Below are positions 32,135-40,614 of a stretch of DNA of 64,000 nt, one piece after another. A program made the translations under genes and the position numbers. Every line of letters begins with the position of its first letter. Position 1 is the first letter of the stretch. The stretch lies in the NCBI RefSeq assembly GCF_030380735.1, contig NZ_JAUDRZ010000011.1, forward strand, positions 1 through 64,000, written 5' to 3'. The notes below the pieces were generated by a model. The model was not told the DNA's origin, did not search any database, and saw nothing but the letters and a program-made list of their open reading frames with translations. The stretch comes from Rhizobium sp. S152 (GTDB taxonomy: Bacteria > Pseudomonadota > Alphaproteobacteria > Rhizobiales > Rhizobiaceae).

Positions 32135-33265
32135 ATGATGGCGCCGATGACAAGGAAGTTTTTTGAAGAACGCGGAGATCAATCCGCTGTAAAAGCCGAA
32201 ATTGTGCAGAAATATTTCACTGCATGGGCGAACATAGTGCTTCCGACTACTCAACAATTTGGTGGTGGAAAGATTGCATACATCGACCTTTACGCCGGGC
32301 CGGGACGATATAAGGATGGAGCGGCATCCACACCTTTGCTTGTGCTGCAAAAGGCGATCGAAAGCCCTAAGATTAGTGCCGCCCTTGTGGCTCTTTTCAA
32401 CGACATGGATGAAAACAATACCCAGAGTTTGCAGGCGGAAATTAATGCGCTGCCCGGAATCGAGCGCCTGAAGAATCCTCCGACGGTGAATTGTAATCCA
32501 GTCGACAAAGATGCCGAAGAATACTTCGCGAAGACGAAGATAATACCATCATTCACTTTTTTAGATCCCTTCGGCTACAAAGGTCTGTCGTTACGACTTG
32601 TGAATGGCGTTATCAAAGACTGGGGTTGCGACTGTGTATTCTTCTTCAACTACAACCGCATCAGCCTGGGCATATCGAACCCGTTGGTTGAGGAGCATAT
32701 GGCCGCGCTGTTCGGCAGCAAACGATGTGCAGAATTGAAAGCCCGTGTGGAGGGCGCAAAACCTGCGCTCCGTGAACAGGTGATTCTTGAGGAGCTTTCG
32801 CAAGCACTAATTGAAATGGGTGGGAGCTTTGTTTTGCCATTTCGATTTCGAAACGATAAGGGGCGCCTCACACACCACCTAGTGTTTGTGTCCAAAAATT
32901 TTAAAGGATACGAGGTTATGAAAGATATTATGGCCTCTGCAAGCTCAAGCTCAGACCAAGGCGTGGCTTCCTTTGCGTACTCGCCCGCCGATTCATCGAT
33001 GCCGCTGCTATTCGAATTAACTCGTCCGCTCGATGATCTGGAAGGCATGCTGAAGAAGGAATATGCTGGTAGGACGGTCGAAATGCGGACGATCTACGAG
33101 CAGCACAGTGTCGGACGACCTTACTTGAGCAGGCACTACAAAGGAGTCCTTGGCAAAATGAGCGACGAGGGCGTGGTAACAGTGTCCGATCCGGAGAATA
33201 AACCCCGTAGGCGCGGGACGTTTGCGGATCGCCTATTGGTTACGTTTCCCAAGGCTGTATTGTAA
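32135..33265 (+). CDS. tcmP: Three-Cys-motif partner protein TcmP (methyltransferase-like)
   Basis: Member of the TcmP family, defined by its recurrent pairing with a DUF5131/Gp37-Gp68 three-Cys protein, which is the next gene here. From ATG 32135 (376 aa) it begins MMAPMTRKFFEERGDQS, the family head. SAM-binding-like motifs are visible: D51LYAGPGRY59, FNDMD at 88-92 and DPFG at 144-147. Together these resemble RlmJ-type N6-methyltransferases (DTHAGxGxY, DPPY), so I infer a methyltransferase fold. Codons and base composition are much AT-richer than the neighbours. An upstream start at 32039 is open but looks non-coding. No clear Shine-Dalgarno is visible. It overlaps the next gene as TAATG. 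Biological role unknown. Confidence 0.85.
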   Translation: MMAPMTRKFFEERGDQSAVKAEIVQKYFTAWANIVLPTTQQFGGGKIAYIDLYAGPGRYKDGAASTPLLVLQKAIESPKISAALVALFNDMDENNTQSLQAEINALPGIERLKNPPTVNCNPVDKDAEEYFAKTKIIPSFTFLDPFGYKGLSLRLVNGVIKDWGCDCVFFFNYNRISLGISNPLVEEHMAALFGSKRCAELKARVEGAKPALREQVILEELSQALIEMGGSFVLPFRFRNDKGRLTHHLVFVSKNFKGYEVMKDIMASASSSSDQGVASFAYSPADSSMPLLFELTRPLDDLEGMLKKEYAGRTVEMRTIYEQHSVGRPYLSRHYKGVLGKMSDEGVVTVSDPENKPRRRGTFADRLLVTFPKAVL

Positions 33266-34017
33266 TGGCGACAAATTCCAGAATCGAGTGGACGGAAGCT
33301 ACTTGGAACCCCGTAGCAGGTTGCAGTATTATCTCGCCAGGTTGCACGCATTGCTATGCAATGCGTATGGCAGAACGCTTGGACTTGATGGGGCAAGAAA
33401 AGTACAGAGGCCTCACACGACGAAGTGGTGGTCGGCCTAAATGGAATGGGAAAATTAGGCTCGATGAAAATGCACTCGCGATTCCTTATGCATGGAAGAC
33501 GGGGCGCATGATATTCGTGAATTCAATGTCTGACCTTTTCCACGAAGAGGTGCCAATTGAGTTCGTCTCCCGGGTTTTCTCCGTAATGAAAGACTGCTCA
33601 AGGCACACTTTCCAAGTTTTGACTAAGAGATCAGACAGACTATTCTCCATAGCGAATAAGCTTGATTGGCCGACCAACGTTTGGATGGGTGTGAGCGTCG
33701 AAAGCGCCGATTACAAGCATCGCATTGACGACTTGCGAGCAACTCCGGCGTCTGTAAAATTTCTAAGCCTCGAGCCTCTTGTCGGCGACGTCGGACGTCT
33801 AAATTTATCGTCGATCGACTGGGCGATTGCGGGGGGAGAAAGTGGACCGGGTGCGCGACCAATGGAGCCGTCTTGGGTGCGCTCTATACGTGATCAATGC
33901 GTCGATGCCGATGTAGCATTCCATTTCAAGCAATGGGGCGGTGTGAATAAAAAGCGAGCCGGACGTCTTTTAGATGGTCGAACTTGGGACGAATTTCCCA
34001 TGGCTGCAGCCGCCTAG
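33265..34017 (+). CDS. Three-Cys-motif DUF5131 (phage Gp37/Gp68) family protein, radical-SAM-like
   Basis: A 250-aa protein opening MATNSRIEWTEATWNPVAGC with cysteines C20, C27 and C30 in a Cx6Cx2C arrangement, followed by YAMRMAERL. The FVNSMSDLFHEEVP and FQVLTKRSDRL segments resemble the TDPYQPxE and TKS motifs of SplB-like radical SAM photolyases, so an iron-sulfur radical SAM enzyme is a reasonable inference. The family is common in phages and mobile islands. Translation is coupled to tcmP (TAATG). Its TAG stop lies in a CTAG palindrome shared with the stop of the convergent acyl-CoA synthetase gene. AT-rich composition indicates recent acquisition. Confidence 0.88.
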   Translation: MATNSRIEWTEATWNPVAGCSIISPGCTHCYAMRMAERLDLMGQEKYRGLTRRSGGRPKWNGKIRLDENALAIPYAWKTGRMIFVNSMSDLFHEEVPIEFVSRVFSVMKDCSRHTFQVLTKRSDRLFSIANKLDWPTNVWMGVSVESADYKHRIDDLRATPASVKFLSLEPLVGDVGRLNLSSIDWAIAGGESGPGARPMEPSWVRSIRDQCVDADVAFHFKQWGGVNKKRAGRLLDGRTWDEFPMAAAA

Positions 34018-35660
34018 ATATCTCTCCAACCAAACTCTGCCGCCGCCCGCTCCCGGAGCACCCGCCGGATCACCTTGCCCGTCGTCGTCAGCGGCAGTTC
34101 CGGGACGAACGTCACCTCGCGCGGATATTCGTGCATGGAGAGCCGCATCTTCACCCATGAAGCAATCTCGGCCGCCAGTGTATCGCTCGGCTCGATGCCT
34201 GGCGCCGGCACCACATAGGCCTTGACGATTTCGGTACGAACGGGATCGGGCTTGCCGACCACCGCAGCAAGCTGAACGGCGGGATGGCCGAGCAGGCAGT
34301 CCTCGATCTCGGACGGCCCGATGCGATAGCCCGACGAGGTGATGACGTCGTCGTCCCGGCCGAGAAAGGTCACATAGCCATCGTCGTCCTCTCTTCCGAG
34401 ATCGCCGGTCAGCAGCCAATCTCCGGCAAACTTGCGCTTGGTCGCCTCGGAATCGTTCCAGTAGCCGAGGAACATCACCGGATCCGGCCGCGCCACGGCG
34501 ATCTGCCCGGCCTCGCCCGATGGCAACGGCCGGCCGTCATTGTCGACGATGGAAACCCGATGCCCCGGCACGGCGCGGCCGATGGCGCCGGGCCTGCTCA
34601 CCCCGAGCGCGGCATTCGACGAGAGCACGAAGTTGCACTCCGTCTGGCCGTAGAATTCGTTCACCTTGATCCCGAGTGTCCGCTTCACCCACTCGAAGGT
34701 CTCGGCACCCAGCGCCTCGCCCGCCGAGCCGATGGTGCGCAGCACCAGATCGTACTTCGCGCGCGGATCGGCAACCGACTTGAGCAACCTGAGCGCCGTG
34801 GGCGGAATGAAGCCGTTGCGCACCTTCATCTCCGCCATGATACGATAGGCCATGCCGGCATCGAACTTCTGCGCCGGCGAAGAAACGACGGGAACACCCA
34901 GCACAAGGCTCGGCAGCAGCGCATTGAGCAACCCGCCCGCCCAGGCCCAGTCCGACGGCGTCCACATCTTGTCGCCCGGCTGCGGATAGCCCTCATGCGC
35001 GAACTGGATGCCCGGAAGATGCCCGGCGACGACCTGATGCCCGTGCAGCGCCCCCTTCGGCGGCCCCGTCGTGCCCGAGGTAAAGATCATCAGCGCCGGA
35101 TCGCGCGGGTCCGTCGGCACGACGGTAAACCGGGCCGAATGCGCGGCGAGCAGCGCGGCGAAGGACAGCGCCCCCTCCTCCCCGCCATCGACCGAGACGA
35201 CCGCGCGAAGCTCCGGCAGGTGCTGCCTGATCTTCGCGATCCGCTCCAGCCCGAACCGGTTGGTGACGACGACGGCCGCACCCGCCGATTTCAATCGGTA
35301 CTCCAGCGCCTCGACGCCGAAAAGCAACGCCAGCGGCAGCGCGATCGCCCCCATCTTGTAGATCGCCGCATGGGCGATCACGGTCTCGAAGGATTGCGGC
35401 AGAAGCAGCGCCACGCGGTCCCCGCGTTTGATACCCATCGACACCAGCGCATTGGCAAACGCCGACGAGCGTTCGGCGAGCATCCCATAGGTCATCGACA
35501 GATGGTTGCCGTCGGGGCTGAAATGCTCGAGGCAGACACGATCGGGCTCGCGCGCCGCCCAGTCGTCGCTGATGGCGCGGCCGATGTTGAAATCCTCGGG
35601 TATCGTCCACGAAAAATCGCGATAAAGCGCGTCGTAATCACCGCGCGGCGGCAGTCTCAT
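34014..35660 (-). CDS. AMP-binding acyl-CoA synthetase (medium-chain type)
   Basis: An ANL-superfamily ligase of 548 aa that activates a carboxylic acid as acyl-AMP and then forms the CoA thioester. The P-loop-like motif is MIFTSGTTGPPKGALHG near residue 195. EFYGQTECNF lies near 340, LTGDLGREDDDGYVTFLGRDDD near 420 and the C-terminal catalytic lysine is in LPLTTTGKVIRR near 530. It most resembles AcsA/AcsM-like medium-chain or short-chain acyl-CoA synthetases; the chain length is not readable. Its 3' end abuts the AT-rich cassette: the last 4 bases overlap the convergent DUF5131 gene. Confidence 0.9.
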   Translation of the reverse strand: MRLPPRGDYDALYRDFSWTIPEDFNIGRAISDDWAAREPDRVCLEHFSPDGNHLSMTYGMLAERSSAFANALVSMGIKRGDRVALLLPQSFETVIAHAAIYKMGAIALPLALLFGVEALEYRLKSAGAAVVVTNRFGLERIAKIRQHLPELRAVVSVDGGEEGALSFAALLAAHSARFTVVPTDPRDPALMIFTSGTTGPPKGALHGHQVVAGHLPGIQFAHEGYPQPGDKMWTPSDWAWAGGLLNALLPSLVLGVPVVSSPAQKFDAGMAYRIMAEMKVRNGFIPPTALRLLKSVADPRAKYDLVLRTIGSAGEALGAETFEWVKRTLGIKVNEFYGQTECNFVLSSNAALGVSRPGAIGRAVPGHRVSIVDNDGRPLPSGEAGQIAVARPDPVMFLGYWNDSEATKRKFAGDWLLTGDLGREDDDGYVTFLGRDDDVITSSGYRIGPSEIEDCLLGHPAVQLAAVVGKPDPVRTEIVKAYVVPAPGIEPSDTLAAEIASWVKMRLSMHEYPREVTFVPELPLTTTGKVIRRVLRERAAAEFGWRDI

Positions 35661-35819
35661 AGGGGCAAAGTCCAGTAAATGCTGCGGCAGCTAACACCTT
35701 GTTTAGCGATTGCGCAAGCGACAGCCCGGCTTCACATCATGGAGAGCATTGCGGACTTTGGCCCCAACCGCCCTAAGTGAGCAGACGCCCCCACCAATAA
35801 ATAGACCAGGAGCAGTTTC

Positions 35820-36800
35820 ATGGATTATGTGAAGTTCGCAGGCACAGGCTTGGAAGTCTCGAAGATCTGCCTGGGATGCATGACCTTCGGCGAGCCGGAC
35901 CGCGGCAACCATGCCTGGACGCTGGGCGAGGAGGAGAGCCGGGCGCTGATCAAGCAGGCGCTGGAGGCTGGCATCAACTTCCTCGACACCGCCAACACCT
36001 ATTCTGATGGTTCCTCGGAAGAGATCGTCGGCCGCGCCATCAAGAGTTTCGCCCGACGCGAGGACATTGTTCTCGCCACTAAGGTCTTCAACCGCATGCG
36101 CCCTGGCCCGAACGGCGCCGGCCTGTCGCGGAAGGCGATCTTCGACGAGATCGACAACAGCCTGAAGCGCCTGGGCACCGATTATGTCGACCTCTACCAG
36201 ATCCACCGCTTCGACTATACCGTGCCGATCGAGGAAACGCTGGAGGCGCTGCACGACGTCGTGAAGGCGGGCAAGGCGCGCTATATCGGCGCCTCCTCCA
36301 TGTATGCCTGGCAGTTCGCCAAGATGCTTTACACGTCGAGAGCCAACGGCTGGACGCCCTTCGTCAGCATGCAGGACCACCTGAACCTGCTCTACCGTGA
36401 GGAGGAGCGGGAGATGCTGCCCTTCTGCGAGGACCAGAAGATCGCCGTCATCCCCTGGAGCCCGTTGGCGCGCGGGCGCCTGACGCGGGACTTCGACGAG
36501 AAGACCGCGCGCAGCGAAAGCGACGAATTCGGCAAGACGCTCTACAAGCAGGCCGAGGACGCCGACCGCGCGATCATCGACACCGTCGGCAAGCTGGCCA
36601 AGGAACACGGCGTCTCCCGCGCCCAGATCGCCACCGCCTGGATCCTGCAAAAAAGCGCCGTTACCGCCCCGATCATCGGCGCCTCGAAGGCGGCACACCT
36701 CGACGATGCCGTCGCGGCGCTCTCCGTGAAGCTCGGTGCGGAAGAGATCGCAGCGCTGGAGGTGCCCTACGTGCCGCACAGCATTGAAGGCTTCAAATAA
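35820..36800 (+). CDS. Aldo/keto reductase
   Basis: NADPH-dependent TIM-barrel oxidoreductase of 326 aa. The catalytic tetrad is visible: Asp and Tyr in LDTANTYSDGSSEE (near residues 53-66), Lys in VLATKVFNRM (near 85) and His in YQIHRFDYT (near 127). The C-terminal cofactor site ends in ITAPIIGASKAAHLDDAV. It belongs to the general AKR group (YajO/Tas-like) acting on aldehydes or ketones; substrate unknown. AGGAGC lies about 7 bases before the ATG. It converges on the tetR gene with a 5-base gap. Confidence 0.93.
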   Translation: MDYVKFAGTGLEVSKICLGCMTFGEPDRGNHAWTLGEEESRALIKQALEAGINFLDTANTYSDGSSEEIVGRAIKSFARREDIVLATKVFNRMRPGPNGAGLSRKAIFDEIDNSLKRLGTDYVDLYQIHRFDYTVPIEETLEALHDVVKAGKARYIGASSMYAWQFAKMLYTSRANGWTPFVSMQDHLNLLYREEEREMLPFCEDQKIAVIPWSPLARGRLTRDFDEKTARSESDEFGKTLYKQAEDADRAIIDTVGKLAKEHGVSRAQIATAWILQKSAVTAPIIGASKAAHLDDAVAALSVKLGAEEIAALEVPYVPHSIEGFK

Positions 36801-36805
36801 GATAT

Positions 36806-37384
36806 CTAGCGACCGGCCCGCGGCGACAGCGCGTCGCGGGCGGTGAACAGGAAGCTGTCGGAGAGTTCGCGGCTTTCCACGGCGCGCGCCAGGATGACGG
36901 CGCCCATCATCGACGACAACGTCGTGAACCCCTTCTCGCGCCGCTCCTCCGGCGTCTCGCCGTCAACGATCGTGCTCAGGATATCGACCAACGCCGACAG
37001 CCCGTCGTTGAAGGTCGAGCGCACCGCGCCGTGGCTGCGGCTCACCTCCTGCACGAGTGAGGCAAAGACGCAGCTGCCGCCGGGATCGTCGACGCTGCAG
37101 CGGGAGAGATAGTGATTGAGGAGCGCATCGAGCGGCGCATCCGGCGCGCCTGCTATGATCTCGTTCCAGCGGATCTTCACCCGCTCGATCAGCGCGCGGC
37201 TGACTTCGAGCGCCAGATCTTCCTTTGATTCGAAATGGCCGTAGAAGCCGCCATGGGTGAGCCCCGCCGCCTTCATGATCTCGGCCACGCCGGTGGAATC
37301 GAACCCCTTCTCGCGAAACAGCACGCCCGCGACACCGAGGATCCTCTCCCGGTTTTCCGCGAATTTCTCCCGGCTGACACGCAT
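36806..37384 (-). CDS. TetR/AcrR family transcriptional regulator
   Basis: A 192-aa repressor with an N-terminal helix-turn-helix (GFDSTGVAEIMKAAGLTHGGFYGHFESKEDL, residues about 27-57 in that span) and a C-terminal ligand-binding domain. ATG 37384 is chosen because GGGAGC lies 9 bases upstream and MRVSREKFAENRERIL is a normal family start; the longer frame from 37447 runs through the promoter. It is divergent from an MFS transporter gene. The shared region holds two ATGA-N6-TCAT dyads, one inside its own promoter spacer, so autoregulation and control of the transporter are likely. Confidence 0.92.
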   Translation of the reverse strand: MRVSREKFAENRERILGVAGVLFREKGFDSTGVAEIMKAAGLTHGGFYGHFESKEDLALEVSRALIERVKIRWNEIIAGAPDAPLDALLNHYLSRCSVDDPGGSCVFASLVQEVSRSHGAVRSTFNDGLSALVDILSTIVDGETPEERREKGFTTLSSMMGAVILARAVESRELSDSFLFTARDALSPRAGR

Positions 37385-37408
37385 GGCAAGGCTCCCAAAA
37401 AACAGCGC

Positions 37409-37463
37409 TTGACAATTTATATGACGTCCATCATCAATAATCAACAATTATGATGATAGTCAT
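37409..37463. promoter_or_regulatory. Divergent tetR/MFS promoter region with two candidate TetR operators
   Basis: For the minus-strand tetR gene, -35 TTGATT (complement of 37439-37444) and -10 TATAAA (complement of 37416-37421) are separated by exactly 17 bases. ATGA-N6-TCAT occurs at 37421-37434, inside that spacer, and again at 37450-37463 on the side of the MFS gene. The two dyads start 29 bases apart and also form a larger imperfect inverted repeat. TTGACA at 37409-37414 is a possible -35 for the plus strand but lacks a good -10. This is a typical layout for a TetR repressor controlling itself and an exporter. Confidence 0.7.
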
Positions 37464-37510
37464 CTAAAACCCCGGTGTACGCTCGTCGCCAACCCAAGCG
37501 GAATAGCCCC

Positions 37511-38809
37511 ATGGTCTCCACTGCACTTGCCTCCACGCTGGCGCGGCGCAACATCCACTACGGATGGGTCGTCGTCGCCGCCACCTTTCTCACCATGCTG
37601 GTCACGGCGGGCGCCATGGGCGCGCCGGGCGTGCTGATAAAGCCGCTGCAGGACGAGTTCGGCTGGGAGACGTCACAGATTTCCTCCGCGCTCGCCGTCC
37701 GCCTGTTGCTCTTCGGCCTGATGGGCCCCTTCTCCGCCGCCTTCATGAATTATTTCGGCGTCCGCAAGGTCATCGTCTTCGCCATGATCCTGATCTCCAG
37801 CGGCTTCGTGGGCTCGCTGTTCATGACCGAGATCTGGCAGCTTCTGCTGCTCTGGGGCATCGTCGTCGGCCTCGGCACCGGCCTGACCGCCATGGTGCTG
37901 GCCGCCACCGTCTCGGCCCGCTGGTTCACCAGGCATCGCGGCCTCGTCGTCGGCATGCTGTCGGCGAGCTCCGCCACCGGCCAGCTGGTCTTCCTGCCCT
38001 TGATGGCTGAGCTGACAGAGAGCTACGGCTGGCGCGCCACCGTCTTCTTCGTCTGCGGCATGATCCTCTTCGCGGCGCTGGTCGTGCTCGCCTTCATGCG
38101 CGACCGCCCCTCCGATCTCAACCTTCCCTCCTTCGGCGAGGACCGCGTCACCCCGCCGCCGGCGCAGAAGGGCGGCCTCATGACCATGCTCGCAGCCCCG
38201 ATCGTGGTCCTCAAGGACGTCTCGAAGACCTCGACCTTCTGGATCCTGTTCGCCACCTTCTTCATCTGCGGGCTGAGCACCAACGGCCTGATCCAGACCC
38301 ATTTCGTCACGCTTTGCGGTGATTTCGGCATCTTGCCGGTGGCAGCCGCCAGCGTGCTTGCCGTCATGGGCATCTTCGATTTCTTTGGCACGATCGGCTC
38401 CGGCTGGCTGTCCGACCGCTTCGACAACCGCTGGCTGCTATTCTGGTATTACGGCCTGCGCGGCCTGTCGCTGCTCTTCCTGCCGTTCAGCGATTTCTCC
38501 TTCTACGGCCTGTCGATCTTCGCCGTTTTCTACGGTCTCGACTGGATCGCCACCGTGCCGCCAACCGTCAAGCTCGCAGCCGAGCGTTTCGGCAAGGAAA
38601 AGGTCGGCATCGTCTTCGGCTGGGTCTTCACCGGCCACCAGCTGGGCGCGGCCACGGCCGCCTACGGCGCCGGCCTCTCGCGCACCGAGCTGCAAAGCTA
38701 TCTGCCCGCCTTCTTCATCGCCGGCGCCTTCTGCCTGCTCGCCTCCATCCTGGCAATCACGATCAAGAAATCCGGCATCCCCACCCCGGCCGTCTCCGCC
38801 GCCCACTGA
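37511..38809 (+). CDS. Major facilitator superfamily transporter
   Basis: Inner-membrane carrier of 432 aa with about 12 hydrophobic helices in two halves. It opens with NIHYGWVVVAATFLTMLVTA, the style of monocarboxylate/oxalate-formate-type MFS carriers (MCT/OFA-like). The loop 2-3 motif is FFGVRK-like (YFGVRKVIVFA), and ARWFTRHRGLVVGMLSAS lies in the first half. The substrate is unknown. ATG 37511 is preferred to the upstream GTG at 37475. It is divergent from tetR and likely under its control, which suggests export or uptake of a small molecule sensed by that regulator. Confidence 0.9.
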   Translation: MVSTALASTLARRNIHYGWVVVAATFLTMLVTAGAMGAPGVLIKPLQDEFGWETSQISSALAVRLLLFGLMGPFSAAFMNYFGVRKVIVFAMILISSGFVGSLFMTEIWQLLLLWGIVVGLGTGLTAMVLAATVSARWFTRHRGLVVGMLSASSATGQLVFLPLMAELTESYGWRATVFFVCGMILFAALVVLAFMRDRPSDLNLPSFGEDRVTPPPAQKGGLMTMLAAPIVVLKDVSKTSTFWILFATFFICGLSTNGLIQTHFVTLCGDFGILPVAAASVLAVMGIFDFFGTIGSGWLSDRFDNRWLLFWYYGLRGLSLLFLPFSDFSFYGLSIFAVFYGLDWIATVPPTVKLAAERFGKEKVGIVFGWVFTGHQLGAATAAYGAGLSRTELQSYLPAFFIAGAFCLLASILAITIKKSGIPTPAVSAAH

Positions 38810-38931
38810 AGACACCCTTCCGGCCGAAACCATTCGGCCGGAAGCCCCACGAAATCAGCCCGATAACTTCGCCCGCCGTCTTGCGCCATCAGTCAAACGC
38901 ATGCTAGACACCCGCCTCGTCGGTATCCGTT

Positions 38932-39016
38932 GCCCCATTGGCGGAATTGGTAGACGCGCTCGACTCAAAATCGAGTTTCGAAAGAAGTGCTGGTTCGACT
39001 CCGGCATGGGGCACCA
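38932..39016 (+). tRNA. tRNA-Leu (anticodon CAA)
   Basis: Acceptor arms GCCCCAT (38932-38938) and ATGGGGC (39006-39012) pair perfectly, and the encoded ACCA ends at 39016. The anticodon stem CTCGA/TCGAG encloses the loop CTCAAAA, giving anticodon CAA at 38966-38968, which reads UUG. The long variable arm and TTCGACT T-loop are typical of class II tRNA-Leu. Two accessory genes lie directly downstream. Confidence 0.95.
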
Positions 39017-39068
39017 CTGGACTGTAAGGCCCGCCGAAACCGAACTCCCGTCATCTCGGTTGCCTTTT

Positions 39069-39806
39069 CTAGGCCGCACGCTTGAACGTTTCGATCGCGC
39101 TGTCCAGCTGGATGATCTTGGCCGTACGCCCAAGAAGCGGCAGATGCGGTGTGTTCTCACTATCCGTAATGACCGCAACGCGTACTGGCGATTGTTCGCC
39201 AAGGTCCTTGATGTCGAGAAATTTCGACACGGCGGCGTGCACGGACGACGCATGAGGCACGACCAGATCGAATAGCGACGTGTGCCCTCCGATCTCAATC
39301 ATAGCATCGAAATTCCAGGGCGAACTCGCACCTCGAACCATGACCTCACGCGCGACATGCGCCTGAGGAAAGGCCGCCGCCAACCGCGACCAAAGCTCGG
39401 ATCGCTGATCCATAGCACGCTTCTCGGATATCCGCGCGGCCGTATGATCGACGGCTTCCTTGGACGCGTTGGCAACGGCAATTGCCGCAGCAACCAGGGC
39501 TTCGCGAGGAACCTCGATATCGAAGACCATATCGCTGTCGAATCTGACGCCAAACCGCTCTGCGGCCGCCTTGGCTATCCTTGTGAAAACAAGACTTCCG
39601 TCCATCAGGTCGGCTTCGCGCCGTCCCGCCCCTAGGTCAGAGACGAAGTATCCCTCTTCACTTTCCTGAAAGCTAAGTACGACGCGGGCGCCGCCTGGAT
39701 AAAGCAGCGGCGTAACCACCATGGCCCCGTCATTTCCACCGCGGGAATAGGAGAGCGCACGGGATACCTCTTCGGCAATCGCGTTTATCGAGATTTTATC
39801 GATCAT
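39069..39806 (-). CDS. DUF1828-like domain protein of unknown function
   Basis: A 245-aa protein from ATG 39806 (MIDKISINAIAEEVSRALS). The N-terminal half has the DUF1828 pattern: VVTPLLYPGGARVVLSFQ, then GYFVSDLGAGRREADLM, a short strand-rich module ending with F-x-IE-VPREALVAAAIAVA. The C-terminal half (AREVMVRGASSPWNFDAMIE ... SLFDLVVPHASSVHAAVSKF) looks nuclease-fold-like, with D/E-rich strands, but I cannot name it. The assignment is by eye. It overlaps the upstream 200-aa gene by 11 bases and lies just after tRNA-Leu, typical of an integrated accessory module. The in-frame start at 39929 lies inside that neighbour. Confidence 0.65.
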   Translation of the reverse strand: MIDKISINAIAEEVSRALSYSRGGNDGAMVVTPLLYPGGARVVLSFQESEEGYFVSDLGAGRREADLMDGSLVFTRIAKAAAERFGVRFDSDMVFDIEVPREALVAAAIAVANASKEAVDHTAARISEKRAMDQRSELWSRLAAAFPQAHVAREVMVRGASSPWNFDAMIEIGGHTSLFDLVVPHASSVHAAVSKFLDIKDLGEQSPVRVAVITDSENTPHLPLLGRTAKIIQLDSAIETFKRAA

Positions 39807-40398
39807 ATCGCAAGCTCCCATTCCAATCAGGCGCAGGCAAATCGTCAAGGCCGGATATGTTGAAATGCATTCCAATCGCTGCACAGATTTCTCTGAAAGA
39901 CTGTGGCTCTGTATCCAGCGCCCGAGCATTTGGCAAATTGCCTACGGGAACGAATGCATCGACCCCGATCCTGACATTATCCTCGCATGTGTGGATATGA
40001 GAACCGTTAATTTCCGGCGGCAAGTGATACTGTCGCCAGTGTCTATTCGTATGCGGCGCGGGCGGAGCAAAGTCGACCCTGCTGACGCACACCCACCGAA
40101 CTGAGTCATGTATCTCAAAAGTTGCCGTGACATCTTCCATTGGTCTATTGCGCCAGACGACAATCCGAATGCGAACGTCTTCCATTGCGATATCGCTACT
40201 GTCAGAAACCGTGACGATCATCTCCGACCGCAATGCCAGATCGGAGAACAATGGAAGCCTCCCCGCTTCCGCAGCATGTTTCCTACCTTCACGATATATT
40301 GGCCCTTCAGACCATGAAGGCCAATTGAAGATGCCCTTTGGTTCGGCGACGATTGCCTGCCAAGCTTCCAATTTAGGCGGACGTGAAGAACTCACCAA
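39796..40398 (-). CDS. Protein of unknown function (tentatively DUF6978-like), paired with the DUF1828-like gene
   Basis: A 200-aa soluble protein. It opens MVSSSRPPKLEAWQAIVAEP and includes VRWVCVSRVDFAPPAPHTNR near 105-125, then PPEINGSHIHTCEDN (HxH near 133-135), and FREICAAIGMHFNIS near 170. The R-x-DF ... H-x-N ... HIH ... F-x-x-x-N spacing is reminiscent of DUF6978 proteins; this is a weak, memory-based match. Its 3' end overlaps the start of the DUF1828-like gene by 11 bases, so the two form a unit. Composition is lower in GC than the flanking core genes. Function is not known. Confidence 0.6.
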   Translation of the reverse strand: MVSSSRPPKLEAWQAIVAEPKGIFNWPSWSEGPIYREGRKHAAEAGRLPLFSDLALRSEMIVTVSDSSDIAMEDVRIRIVVWRNRPMEDVTATFEIHDSVRWVCVSRVDFAPPAPHTNRHWRQYHLPPEINGSHIHTCEDNVRIGVDAFVPVGNLPNARALDTEPQSFREICAAIGMHFNISGLDDLPAPDWNGSLRYDR

Positions 40399-40614
40399 AC
40401 CTCCCGAGCGGCAACAGCTTACACGCCTTTGCTTAATATTAATTCTCCGTTACTCGCCATATTGGTGTCAACAGTACCACCTGTTGATATTTGGGGCCTT
40501 GGCATGGTCCGGCGTTCGATTAGCCGGTACTGCTGCCTCCAAACCTAAATCAACGGTTTAATTTCCCCCGCACTTCGGTCAAAGTGCCCGCTCCCAAAAG
40601 GAGAACACATACAC

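Noticed and set aside
39017..40614. Direct repeat of the tRNA-Leu 3' end as an att site
   Set aside because: I looked through the downstream region to 40614 and found no copy of the tRNA 3' segment, and no integrase gene. The island idea rests on position and composition only.
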